Of a stretch of 43,006 nucleotides of DNA, positions 26,130-33,512 are shown in pieces. The stretch is taken from assembly GCF_014164505.1 (NCBI RefSeq), contig NZ_JACJFI010000007.1, positions 1-43,006 of the forward strand, given 5' to 3'. The notes below the pieces were generated by a model. The model did no database searches, was not told the DNA's origin, and worked only from the letters and a program-made list of their open reading frames with translations. Source of the DNA: Shewanella sp. SG41-4 (GTDB taxonomy: Bacteria; Pseudomonadota; Gammaproteobacteria; Enterobacterales; Shewanellaceae). Position numbers and translations under genes: made by a program. Within the stretch, counting starts at the first letter, position 1, and the number at the start of each line of letters is the position of its first letter.

Positions 26130-26286
26130 GATGGTTCCTATAAAAATCGCAAGGTAAGTCGGCTTAATATGCAGCACAAAAGAGGGTTCAACAAGCATTC
26201 TTACCGAAGACGGTTATCAGGTAAACCAAAAAATGCTCAACTAGGGTAAGACCTTAGCCATTGAGTGATGGCGGATTCACTTTGTT

Positions 26287-26341
26287 GCTAATAATTTGCT
26301 AGTGATTTGCTAATGACTTGCCAAGAATTCGCTAGTGATTT
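26287..26341. repeat. Degenerate 11-bp tandem repeat, five units
   Basis: Five 11-bp steps: GCTAATAATTT, GCTAGTGATTT, GCTAATGACTT, GCCAAGAATTC, GCTAGTGATTT. The array lies between aroQ and arfB, immediately downstream of the arfB stop codon, so it would be in the arfB 3' UTR. The period excludes a simple codon repeat. Confidence 0.75.
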
Positions 26342-26353
26342 TTCCATAATACG

Positions 26354-26770
26354 CTAGAAGTCAGATTTATTTTGGCGCATTGCTTTAGTGGCACCGCGTT
26401 GTTTTTTGGTTTCAATGCGTCGCTTTTGGCTGCCTTTTGTCGCCTTGGTTGGTATACGTGCTTTTTGTACTATGCCGACGCTTCTTACCAGTTCAATAAA
26501 TTGTTCCAGTGCGGTTTGGCGGTTAAAGTCTTGGCTGCGTGATTGCTGACATTTTATAATCACTTTGCCACTTTTGGTAATCCGGTGATCGGCTTTTTCA
26601 AGCAACTTTTGTTGGTAGAACTCGGGCAAAGAAGATGAGGCAATATCAAAGCTGAGTTGCGCTGCTGTTGATACTTTATTGATGTGCTGGCCACCCGCAC
26701 CACTTGAACGGACAAACTGCCATTCAATTTCGTTATCTTGCAATATGACGCGCTGAGTTATTTGTATCAT
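26354..26770 (-). CDS. arfB: Alternative ribosome-rescue factor B (peptidyl-tRNA hydrolase)
   Basis: A 138-residue release-factor-like protein. The GGQ loop is in SSGAGGQHINKVSTAAQLSF at about residues 21-40, and the C-terminal tail is strongly basic (KATKGSQKRRIETKKQRGATK), which enters the empty mRNA channel of stalled ribosomes in ArfB. It hydrolyses peptidyl-tRNA on non-stop ribosomes. The length agrees with E. coli ArfB/YaeJ (140), much shorter than RF1/RF2. It seems monocistronic. Its own terminator is not evident; a tandem repeat follows the gene. Confidence 0.95.
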   Translation of the reverse strand: MIQITQRVILQDNEIEWQFVRSSGAGGQHINKVSTAAQLSFDIASSSLPEFYQQKLLEKADHRITKSGKVIIKCQQSRSQDFNRQTALEQFIELVRSVGIVQKARIPTKATKGSQKRRIETKKQRGATKAMRQNKSDF

Positions 26771-27096
26771 TCTGTTGTCGTGTTCCCCTTAATTAACGGT
26801 CATAAACTTGTAACGCTGCTTATTGTTTTTAACGCGGCATGTTTATGTGCTGTGGTTACATTCTACCGCAATCTGGGAAACTTTTCAGGGTTGTCTGCAG
26901 TGACATGTATGGCAAGAAGTGGTTTAGCCTTAGCAAGGGTATCGAACTAAAAAGCCTGACAGGCCTCAGAGTTATGACATATTTAATGAAATAACTAGAA
27001 TAGTTTTGCTATCATATCCGTCATTGTCGCTTTACACGATAACATCACCGTATAAAGTCTGTTCTATGGCCTAGTTAGAGGGCCGGAGTTGCCGTT
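26771..27096. other. 326-bp divergent intergenic region
   Basis: This holds the outward promoters of arfB (minus) and the SpoIIAA-like gene (plus). There is an open plus-strand frame through 26950, but its composition and lack of a ribosome site make it unlikely to be a gene. No clear repeat or operator. Confidence 0.4.
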
Positions 27097-27462
27097 ATGT
27101 TATGCCAAATCCCCGATATCACTAAAGGTGTCATCAGCTTATTTGTCAGTGGCCGTTTATCGGCACAAGATTACCGTACCCGTTTACAGCCCGCCATTAA
27201 GAGTTATCGTAAAGACTGGAATCAAGTGTGTCTTTATATTGAAGCTGATGTGCTGTTGGAAGGCTGGGAGTTTGGCTCATTAACGGGTAGTGGAGAAGTT
27301 CAGCTACCTGCATTTGATGCGTTAGTGTTTGTGGGCGGCCCAGATTGGGTGGGTAATTCTGTTCGGCTGATGGGACCCTTTATGCAGGGCGAAGTTGCAT
27401 GGTTTCCATTAGAGCGTAAACAAGAAGCCATTACTTGGATTGCCAAACGATCTCTGCGCTAG
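27097..27462 (+). CDS. SpoIIAA-like (STAS-fold) protein
   Basis: A 121-residue cytoplasmic protein with the pattern of the SpoIIAA-like family (PF11964-type): an early SGRLSAQDYRTRLQPAIKSY helix region, CLYIEADVLLEGWEF, then ALVFVGGPDWVGNSVRL and a C-terminal AITWIAKR helix. Family members have a STAS-like fold related to anti-sigma antagonists and bind lipids or nucleotides in some structures; no function is set for this group. GGAG lies eight bases before the ATG. The gene is alone. Confidence 0.8.
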   Translation: MLCQIPDITKGVISLFVSGRLSAQDYRTRLQPAIKSYRKDWNQVCLYIEADVLLEGWEFGSLTGSGEVQLPAFDALVFVGGPDWVGNSVRLMGPFMQGEVAWFPLERKQEAITWIAKRSLR

Positions 27463-27626
27463 GGTCATTTTTGGCTGTTTTTTGCTCGGTTATCGCTTGT
27501 TTGTATCGAACTACGGTACATCATAAGTTTTGCCTTGTAGCTAATTGTCACAAACTACTGCAAAATTCATCTAGAAAGGTCAACAGACCCTAGTATTGAT
27601 TTTATTACTTTAGAAAAGGATAGCTT

Positions 27627-27803
27627 ATGTCATTGTCAAAGTTGTTTGCTGTATCAAGTGCGTTATTGTTAACCCTTAGCTTAACGGCATGTGCTCCAGA
27701 AGTGGGCAGTGAAGCTTGGTGTAAGCAAATGAAAGAAAAAGAAAGTGGTGATTGGACTGCCAATGAAGCAGCTGATTACGCTAAACACTGCGTATTTAAA
27801 TAA
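27627..27803 (+). CDS. Small DUF3012-like lipoprotein (58 aa)
   Basis: A 58-residue lipoprotein with signal MSLSKLFAVSSALLLTLSLT and lipobox LTAC (Cys22). The mature part, APEVGSEAWCKQMKEKESGD followed by WTANEAADYAKHC, contains two more cysteines (C32, C55) and matches the compact DUF3012 family, function unknown (name from memory). AAAAGGA lies six bases before the ATG. It ends 20 bp before the Cys/His-rich protein, so the two may share a transcript with the metal pump genes. Confidence 0.85.
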   Translation: MSLSKLFAVSSALLLTLSLTACAPEVGSEAWCKQMKEKESGDWTANEAADYAKHCVFK

Positions 27804-27823
27804 TATCGTTTAGGAGTGGGTGG

Positions 27824-28258
27824 TTGAGTTATTCCGTTTTGCCCTTTATGGCTAATATAGCCAAATTATTGATTGCTTTAGTGCTACTGCAATTTGTGGG
27901 TGCCAATTTAGGTGCGCATCAATTACACGTGGGCAACAGCAACGAAGAGCAAAATAACCACCCGCATCTTCAGTTCACTACCGAAGTGATAAGCATCGCC
28001 GAGTGTGTCGATTGTGCTTGTGCACTCAATGGTTCATTGCTGCACTCGGTTAATGATGACCATCAGCACGCTGACAATATTACCGATATTGAGCAAGTTG
28101 ATGTGTGTTTAGATTGTCAGTGTCATGGTGGTCATGTGGCACTTGCTAATCTTAACGAGAATATAGCTAGTGACCATTTTCATGACCTTTATGCAGACAC
28201 TAAGCTGAACTATTTACCTCCTGAGTCTTTCCCTACTTATCGTCCTCCCATCGTTTAA
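27824..28258 (+). CDS. Exported Cys/His-rich protein, putative metal binder (TTG start)
   Basis: A 144-residue protein with an N-terminal hydrophobic segment (about residues 9-30, ANIAKLLIALVLLQFVGANL) that looks like a signal or anchor. The mature part has two cysteine clusters, ECVDCAC and VCLDCQCHGGH, and many histidines (HQLH, HPH, DDHQHAD, DHFHD), a strong metal-binding composition. The start is TTG at 27824 with TAGGAG seven bases before it; the first ATG (27848) has no ribosome site. It precedes the czcB- and czcA-type genes and probably binds the exported metal in the periplasm. I do not recognise the family. Confidence 0.78.
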   Translation: MSYSVLPFMANIAKLLIALVLLQFVGANLGAHQLHVGNSNEEQNNHPHLQFTTEVISIAECVDCACALNGSLLHSVNDDHQHADNITDIEQVDVCLDCQCHGGHVALANLNENIASDHFHDLYADTKLNYLPPESFPTYRPPIV

Positions 28259-28433
28259 TTCCTTTAAAACACGTTTGTACTGTTTAGCTTCACCTCTATA
28301 TTCGCTGTTATTGTGCTAATGAATGCTTTTTTGCATTCCATTATGGCGTGATATCTCGCTTGTAATGACGGTGGCTAAGCCTATTTCCGTTGATATTTAT
28401 TGTCGACGGTCTAGATTGTTTTTAGGATTAACC

Positions 28434-29708
28434 ATGAAAACCAAATCAGTCCAAGTACGACCTTTATTGGCAGCGTTGAATGCCAACGCTATGTTGAGTC
28501 ATTTTGTGAGTCGTGCTCCGTTAAATGTTGCGCCATGCACTCAGCTCATCTCTCCGTCAAGCATTCGGCAATATGACCGCACTAACTCCAGCGTTTCGCG
28601 AGCATTATTGTTCAGTGTAGCGCTATTGCTATCATTATTTGCACTGTCTAGTTCGGCTGTGCAAGCCAGCAGTGAATCAACAGAGGCCGCTCATCTAGAG
28701 TCGTTGTTAACCTTAAGTGCAGAGCAGCGCCAGCTGGCGGGAGTGGAAGTGGCTGAGTTAAGTGCGACTGCGTTTAATTTACAGGCAGTCGCTACAGCTC
28801 AGCTGGTTGTTGATAAAGACAAAACCATTACCATAGCGCCGCAATTAGATATGCAGGTGCTTAAGCGCCATGTGGTGCCAGGGCAACAGGTGCAAAAAGG
28901 CCAACCATTATTGACTATCGGTGGGGCGGATATTGCTGCGGCGCAAGCTGATTACGTTAATGCAGCAACGGAGTGGGATCGCATAAAGCGCATGAGCAAA
29001 GGAACGATTAGTGCCAGTCAGCGGATGCAAACTGAGGTCAATGCAGAGCTTAAACGTGCCATTTTACAGTCGGTAATGATGTCCAAACAACAGATAGCCG
29101 AGCTAGCAACGTCGCCTGGTTCAATTGGTCAGTTTCAGTTGTTGGCTCCTATAAATGGCCGTGTTCAGCAAGATGTTGCCACAGTAGGACAAGTGCTAAC
29201 CGCGGGCACACCTTTGATGCAACTAACCGATGAATCGTATTTGTGGGTAGAGGCTGAACTGACGCCATTACAAGCAGATCAAGTCAATATGGGCACCGAT
29301 GTTTTGGTGCGAGTAGGAAGCCGTACTCGAGATGGTGTCATTATTGGGCGTTCGCATGAAATTAACTCGCAAACCCGCACTGAGCAAGTGTTGGTGCGGA
29401 TGGCAAATCCAGGTCATGACTTACATGCTGGCGAGTTTGCCGAATTATACCTAGCAGCAAATCAAGGGGCTGAGCCGCTTGGATTTATTGTGCCAGATGC
29501 AGCGCTAACACGCAGTGGTGACGGTGATTGGCAGGTGTTCATAGAGCAAGACGGTGGATTTAGTGCAGTAGAGGTTTCTGTGGTGGAGCGTCAACGCGGA
29601 CTGAGTTTTATTCGTGGTTTAGTACCACAAACTCGCGTTGTTGTATCTGGTGCTTTTTTCTTAGCATCTGAGCAAGCAAAATCTGGCTTTGATATCCATA
29701 ACCACTAA
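28434..29708 (+). CDS. RND efflux periplasmic adaptor (CzcB/CusB-like)
   Basis: A 424-residue membrane-fusion protein. A hydrophobic anchor/signal (SRALLFSVALLLSLFALSSS) begins at about residue 58, after an unusually long N-terminal stretch. The lipoyl half-motifs are VVPGQQVQKGQPLLTIGG and FQLLAPINGRVQQDV, joined by a short helical hairpin; the beta-barrel part has YLWVEAELTPLQADQV. It links the RND pump to an outer-membrane channel. The ATG at 28434 has AGGA six bases upstream; the open frame extends to 28323 but without a ribosome site. The pump gene begins 16 bp after the stop. Confidence 0.88.
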   Translation: MKTKSVQVRPLLAALNANAMLSHFVSRAPLNVAPCTQLISPSSIRQYDRTNSSVSRALLFSVALLLSLFALSSSAVQASSESTEAAHLESLLTLSAEQRQLAGVEVAELSATAFNLQAVATAQLVVDKDKTITIAPQLDMQVLKRHVVPGQQVQKGQPLLTIGGADIAAAQADYVNAATEWDRIKRMSKGTISASQRMQTEVNAELKRAILQSVMMSKQQIAELATSPGSIGQFQLLAPINGRVQQDVATVGQVLTAGTPLMQLTDESYLWVEAELTPLQADQVNMGTDVLVRVGSRTRDGVIIGRSHEINSQTRTEQVLVRMANPGHDLHAGEFAELYLAANQGAEPLGFIVPDAALTRSGDGDWQVFIEQDGGFSAVEVSVVERQRGLSFIRGLVPQTRVVVSGAFFLASEQAKSGFDIHNH

Positions 29709-29724
29709 GCGCTAAGGCATCATA

Positions 29725-32700
29725 ATGTTATATAAATTAATTGAGATTGCCGTTGAAAAGCGGTTATTGGTGTTACTTGGATTACTGGCCACTGTGGTGG
29801 CATCGGTATTCATGTTACCAAAACTAAATTTAGATGCGTTTCCGGATGTCACCAATGTGCAGGTGACCATTAATACTGAAGCGGAAGGTTTGGCGGCAGA
29901 AGAGGTCGAGAAGCTGATTAGCTATCCTGTCGAATCGGCAATGTATGCATTACCGGCGGTGACCGAGGTGCGTTCATTATCACGTACTGGCTTATCGTTA
30001 GTGACCGTGGTGTTTGCCGAAGGTACTGATATTTATTTTGCTCGTCAGCAAGTGTTTGAACAACTGCAAGCTGCAAAAGAGTCGATTCCTGCGGGTGTTG
30101 GCACCCCTGAAATCGGCCCAAACACTTCAGGTTTAGGGCAAATTTATCAATACATTTTACGGGCCGAGCCCGAAACCAATATCAGCGCATCTGAGCTGCG
30201 TAGCTTAAATGACTATTTAGTGAAGCTGATATTAATGCCTGTGAGTGGCGTGACTGAAGTGCTTTCATTTGGCGGCGAAGTGTTGCAATACCAAGTGCAA
30301 GTTGACCCTAATAAACTGCGCAGTTATGGCTTGTCGCTGACCCAAGTTAGCCAAGCATTGGAAAGTAATAACCGTAATGCTGGTGGTTGGTTTATGGACC
30401 AAGGCCAGGAGCAATTAGTGGTTCGTGGTTATGGTTTGTTGCCCGCTGGCGACGCAGGTTTACAGGCCATTGCCGACATTCCGTTAACCGAAATCAATGG
30501 CACGCCAATACGAGTGGCCGACATTGCTAATGTGGCTTTTGGTAGCGAAATAAGAGTCGGTGCAGTGACCATGTCGCGCAGGCAAGCAGCGGCTAATGGC
30601 TCGTCGTCCGATGTACAAGCGCTGGGTGAAGTGGTTGCTGGCGTTGTGCTTAAACGCATGGGCGCCAATACCAAAGCCACTATTGATGACATCAATTCAC
30701 GTATTAGTTTAATTGAGCAATCCTTGCCAAAAGGAGTGTCATTTGAGGTGTTTTACGACCAAGCGGATTTAGTCGATAAAGCGGTCACGACTGTGGTTGA
30801 AGCGCTATTGATGGCCTTTGGATTTATCGTGATTATTTTGGCGTTATTTCTGGTCAATATACGGGCGACATTGTTGGTATTACTGTCGATCCCAGTGTCG
30901 ATCGGGATCGCGTTATTGATCATGTCTTATTACGGCATGTCAGCTAACTTAATGTCTTTAGGTGGTCTTGCTGTTGCGATCGGTATGCTAGTTGATGGTT
31001 CAGTGGTGATGGTCGAAAACATCTTTAAACATGTTAGCGGCCAAACTGGCGCCAACCAATCTGCTGATGTTCATTTTGATAGTGATAGTGATAGTGATAG
31101 TGATGTTGATGTTGATAGCGAATCTGATTCACAAACCCAAAGCATGGCGATTAGGATCATTCTGGCGGCAAAAGAAGTGTGCAGTCCTATCTTCTTTGCA
31201 ACAGCGATTATCATCGTAGTATTTATGCCGTTATTTGCCCTAGAAGGTGTAGAGGGTAAATTATTTCAACCCATGGCAGTGAGCATTATTCTCGCCATGA
31301 TGGCGGCATTAGTAGTGGCGTTATTTGCGGTGCCTGCATTGGCGGTGTTTCTATTTAAACGCGGTATTGTGGTACGTCAAAGCAAGGTGTTGGCACCCAT
31401 TGACGCAGTCTATCGACGAGTACTGACACTGGTGCTATCAAGCCCTAAATCAGTGATGTTAGCGGCAGTTGTTTTGTTTGCTGCAAGCATGCTGTTATTG
31501 CCAAAGTTGGGCACTGAATTTGTGCCTGAATTAGAAGAGGGCACCATCAACTTACGGGTGACACTGGCGCCTACAGCCAGTTTGGCCACTTCGGTTAACG
31601 TCGCGCCTAAAATTGAAGCCATGCTGCTTGAGTTTCCCGAGGTGGAATATGCGTTAAGTCGAATAGGGGCTCCCGAACTTGGCGGCGACCCTGAACCTGT
31701 GAGTAATATTGAAATATATATTGGCCTTAAACCAATAGCGCAATGGACATCGGCAAGCGATCGCTTTGAGCTACAGCGTTTGATGGAGCAACGGCTAGCG
31801 ATATTCCCAGGATTATTGTTAACCTTCTCACAACCGATTGCTACTCGAGTCGATGAGTTGTTATCGGGCGTTAAAGCGCAGTTAGCGATTAAGATATTTG
31901 GTCCAGATTTGAGCATCTTGTCGGAAAAAGGTCAGGTGTTAACCGATTTAGTCGCTGCCATTCCTGGGGCGGTTGATGTGTCGCTAGAGCAAGTCAGCGG
32001 TGAAGCCCAGTTAGTGGTTCGACCTAAACGTGAAGTCCTTGCTCGCTATGGTATTAGCGTCGATGAAGTCATGAGTTTAGTCACTCAAGGTATTGGTGGT
32101 GCCAGTGCAGGCCAAGTGATTGATGGTAACGCCCGTTATGACATTAATCTACGATTAGCAGCGCAATATCGTAATGCGCCAGATGCGATTGAAGACTTGC
32201 TACTCAGTGGTGCTAATGGCGCGATTGTACGCTTGGGCGATCTCGCTGATGTGGTGATTGAAATGGCACCGCCGAATATTCGTCGTGACGATGTACAGCG
32301 CCGAGTAGTGGTGCAAGCTAATGTATCGGGGCGTGACATGGGTTCAGTGGTCAACGATATTTATGCCATTGTGCCGCAAGCAGACTTACCTGCGGGCTAT
32401 ACGGTTGTGGTGGGCGGCCAATATGAAAACCAGCAACGGGCGCAACAAAAGCTAATGTTGGTGGTGCCCATTTCTATCGCACTTATTGGCTTATTGTTGT
32501 ATTTCTCGTTTGGTTCACTCAAACAAGTGGCATTGATTATGGCTAACGTACCATTGGCATTAATCGGCGGCGTAGTGGCTTTATATGCCACCGGCACCTA
32601 TTTGTCGGTGCCCAGTTCAATCGGCTTTATCACCTTGTTTGGTGTTGCTGTATTAAATGGTGTAGTGCTGGTGGACTCGATTAACCAGCGCAGACAATCA

Positions 32701-32949
32701 GCAGATGAAAGCCTGTACGACAGTGTTTATCAAGGCACGGTAGGGCGGTTACGTCCGGTGTTAATGACAGCACTCACCTCTGCATTGGGGCTGATCCCTA
32801 TCTTGTTATCATCTGGCGTGGGCAGTGAAATTCAACAACCACTAGCGGTGGTGATCATTGGCGGCTTGTTTAGCTCAACTGCTTTGACTTTACTGGTTTT
32901 ACCGACGGTTTATCAGTGGTTGTATCGAGATAAGTTATCATCGAGATAA
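29725..32949 (+). CDS. Heavy-metal RND efflux pump (CzcA/CusA family)
   Basis: A 1074-residue inner-membrane proton/metal antiporter with the two-fold RND plan. The family start KLNLDAFPDVTNVQVTINTE is present, as is EEVEKLISYPVESAM. The proton-relay helix reads GGLAVAIGMLVDGSVVMVEN: the Asp of CzcA's DFG is replaced (AIG) while the VDG aspartate and the EN glutamate are kept, so it is between CzcA and CusA types. Later parts include PLFALEGVEGKLFQPMA, LGTEFVPELEEGTINLR and LFGVAVLNGVVLVDSINQRR. An acidic Ser-Asp repeat is inserted at residues 452-469. AAGG sits seven bases before the ATG. No outer-membrane partner gene is adjacent. Confidence 0.93.
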   Translation: MLYKLIEIAVEKRLLVLLGLLATVVASVFMLPKLNLDAFPDVTNVQVTINTEAEGLAAEEVEKLISYPVESAMYALPAVTEVRSLSRTGLSLVTVVFAEGTDIYFARQQVFEQLQAAKESIPAGVGTPEIGPNTSGLGQIYQYILRAEPETNISASELRSLNDYLVKLILMPVSGVTEVLSFGGEVLQYQVQVDPNKLRSYGLSLTQVSQALESNNRNAGGWFMDQGQEQLVVRGYGLLPAGDAGLQAIADIPLTEINGTPIRVADIANVAFGSEIRVGAVTMSRRQAAANGSSSDVQALGEVVAGVVLKRMGANTKATIDDINSRISLIEQSLPKGVSFEVFYDQADLVDKAVTTVVEALLMAFGFIVIILALFLVNIRATLLVLLSIPVSIGIALLIMSYYGMSANLMSLGGLAVAIGMLVDGSVVMVENIFKHVSGQTGANQSADVHFDSDSDSDSDVDVDSESDSQTQSMAIRIILAAKEVCSPIFFATAIIIVVFMPLFALEGVEGKLFQPMAVSIILAMMAALVVALFAVPALAVFLFKRGIVVRQSKVLAPIDAVYRRVLTLVLSSPKSVMLAAVVLFAASMLLLPKLGTEFVPELEEGTINLRVTLAPTASLATSVNVAPKIEAMLLEFPEVEYALSRIGAPELGGDPEPVSNIEIYIGLKPIAQWTSASDRFELQRLMEQRLAIFPGLLLTFSQPIATRVDELLSGVKAQLAIKIFGPDLSILSEKGQVLTDLVAAIPGAVDVSLEQVSGEAQLVVRPKREVLARYGISVDEVMSLVTQGIGGASAGQVIDGNARYDINLRLAAQYRNAPDAIEDLLLSGANGAIVRLGDLADVVIEMAPPNIRRDDVQRRVVVQANVSGRDMGSVVNDIYAIVPQADLPAGYTVVVGGQYENQQRAQQKLMLVVPISIALIGLLLYFSFGSLKQVALIMANVPLALIGGVVALYATGTYLSVPSSIGFITLFGVAVLNGVVLVDSINQRRQSADESLYDSVYQGTVGRLRPVLMTALTSALGLIPILLSSGVGSEIQQPLAVVIIGGLFSSTALTLLVLPTVYQWLYRDKLSSR
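31078..31131 (+). repeat. In-frame hexanucleotide (Asp-Ser) repeat within the RND pump
   Basis: GATAGT is repeated four times (31078-31101), followed by two GATGTT, then GATAGC and GAATCTGATTCA. It encodes DSDSDSDSDVDVDSESDS at residues 452-469, in the cytoplasmic loop between helices 4 and 5. Copy-number change by slippage would stay in frame and alter loop length. Confidence 0.9.
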
Positions 32950-32979
32950 AGCCAATTAGCTAAATAACATTTCAATTTT

Positions 32980-33006
32980 AAGCCTAATTATCTGATTAGG
33001 CTTTTT
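32980..33006 (+). terminator. Rho-independent terminator after the RND operon
   Basis: AAGCCTAAT (32980-32988) pairs with ATTAGGCTT (32995-33003) around TATCTG, followed by TTT to 33006. It lies 31 bp after the pump stop codon. Confidence 0.9.
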
Positions 33007-33039
33007 CATTTTTATTCGTAAATCGCTCGAAAATAAACC

Positions 33040-33093
33040 TTGCTTATTTAAGATTACAGTTGTAATTTAAATAGACAGATTACATCTGTAATC
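33040..33093 (+). promoter_or_regulatory. Promoter with two BlaI/CopY-type operators
   Basis: TTGCTT (33040-33045), 17 bp, TAATTT (33063-33068) form a likely sigma-70 promoter. Operator 1 is ATTACAGTTGTAAT (33053-33066), overlapping the spacer and -10. Operator 2 is GATTACATCTGTAATC (33078-33093), just downstream of the predicted start. Both share TTACA-n2-TGTAA, the BlaI/MecI/CopY core, and their centres are 26 bp apart. The adjacent BlaI-type protein should repress its own operon through them. Confidence 0.8.
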
Positions 33094-33137
33094 CATTTAT
33101 AATCTAATAAGTTCTAACAACAAATGAGCGGTATCGC

Positions 33138-33512
33138 ATGAAAGAAATCAGCAATAGTGAATTAGTCGTGTTGCAGCAGCTTTGGCAGCAGTCGCCATTG
33201 ACCTCGAGTGAAGTGGTTGATGCATTAGAGCAAAGCCATGACATGCATGAAAAAACGGTTAAAACTTTGCTTAATCGTTTAGTCAAAAAGCAAGCCGTCA
33301 GTTTTGAAAAACAAGGTCGGGTTTACCATTACTCACCTTTAATTGCTGAGCAGGACTATACCGTTAAAGAATCGCTTTCTTTTGTAGACCGCATGTTTGC
33401 TGGCAAGTTAACCCCATTGGTTGCCGGTTTTGCACAAAAGAACAAGCTGTCGGCAGAAGATGTCGCCGAACTGCAAACCTTACTTGATGATTGGCAAAAG
33501 GAACAAAAGTGA
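33138..33512 (+). CDS. BlaI/MecI/CopY family transcriptional repressor
   Basis: A 124-residue winged-helix repressor. The N-terminal DNA-binding domain runs ISNSELVVLQQLWQQSPLTS, then EKTVKTLLNRLVKKQAVSFE and the wing GRVYHYSPLI, as in BlaI/MecI; the C-terminal helices (from about 80) provide the dimer. In BlaI systems a partner membrane peptidase triggers cleavage to lift repression. The stop codon overlaps the start of the next gene (TGATG), a translational coupling typical of blaI-blaR1. GAGCGG precedes the ATG. Two matching operators lie 45-85 bp upstream. Confidence 0.92.
   Translation: MKEISNSELVVLQQLWQQSPLTSSEVVDALEQSHDMHEKTVKTLLNRLVKKQAVSFEKQGRVYHYSPLIAEQDYTVKESLSFVDRMFAGKLTPLVAGFAQKNKLSAEDVAELQTLLDDWQKEQK

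Noticed and set aside
26738..26950. Plus-strand 70-residue frame upstream of the SpoIIAA-like gene
   Set aside because: It begins inside arfB, lacks a ribosome site and recognisable features; probably chance.
28323..28433. Extra 37 residues at the start of the adaptor protein
   Set aside because: No ribosome site for the first start; ATG 28434 has AGGA six bases upstream.
31410..31916. 168-residue minus-strand frame within the RND pump gene
   Set aside because: It is the shadow of a strongly conserved coding sequence; no independent signals.
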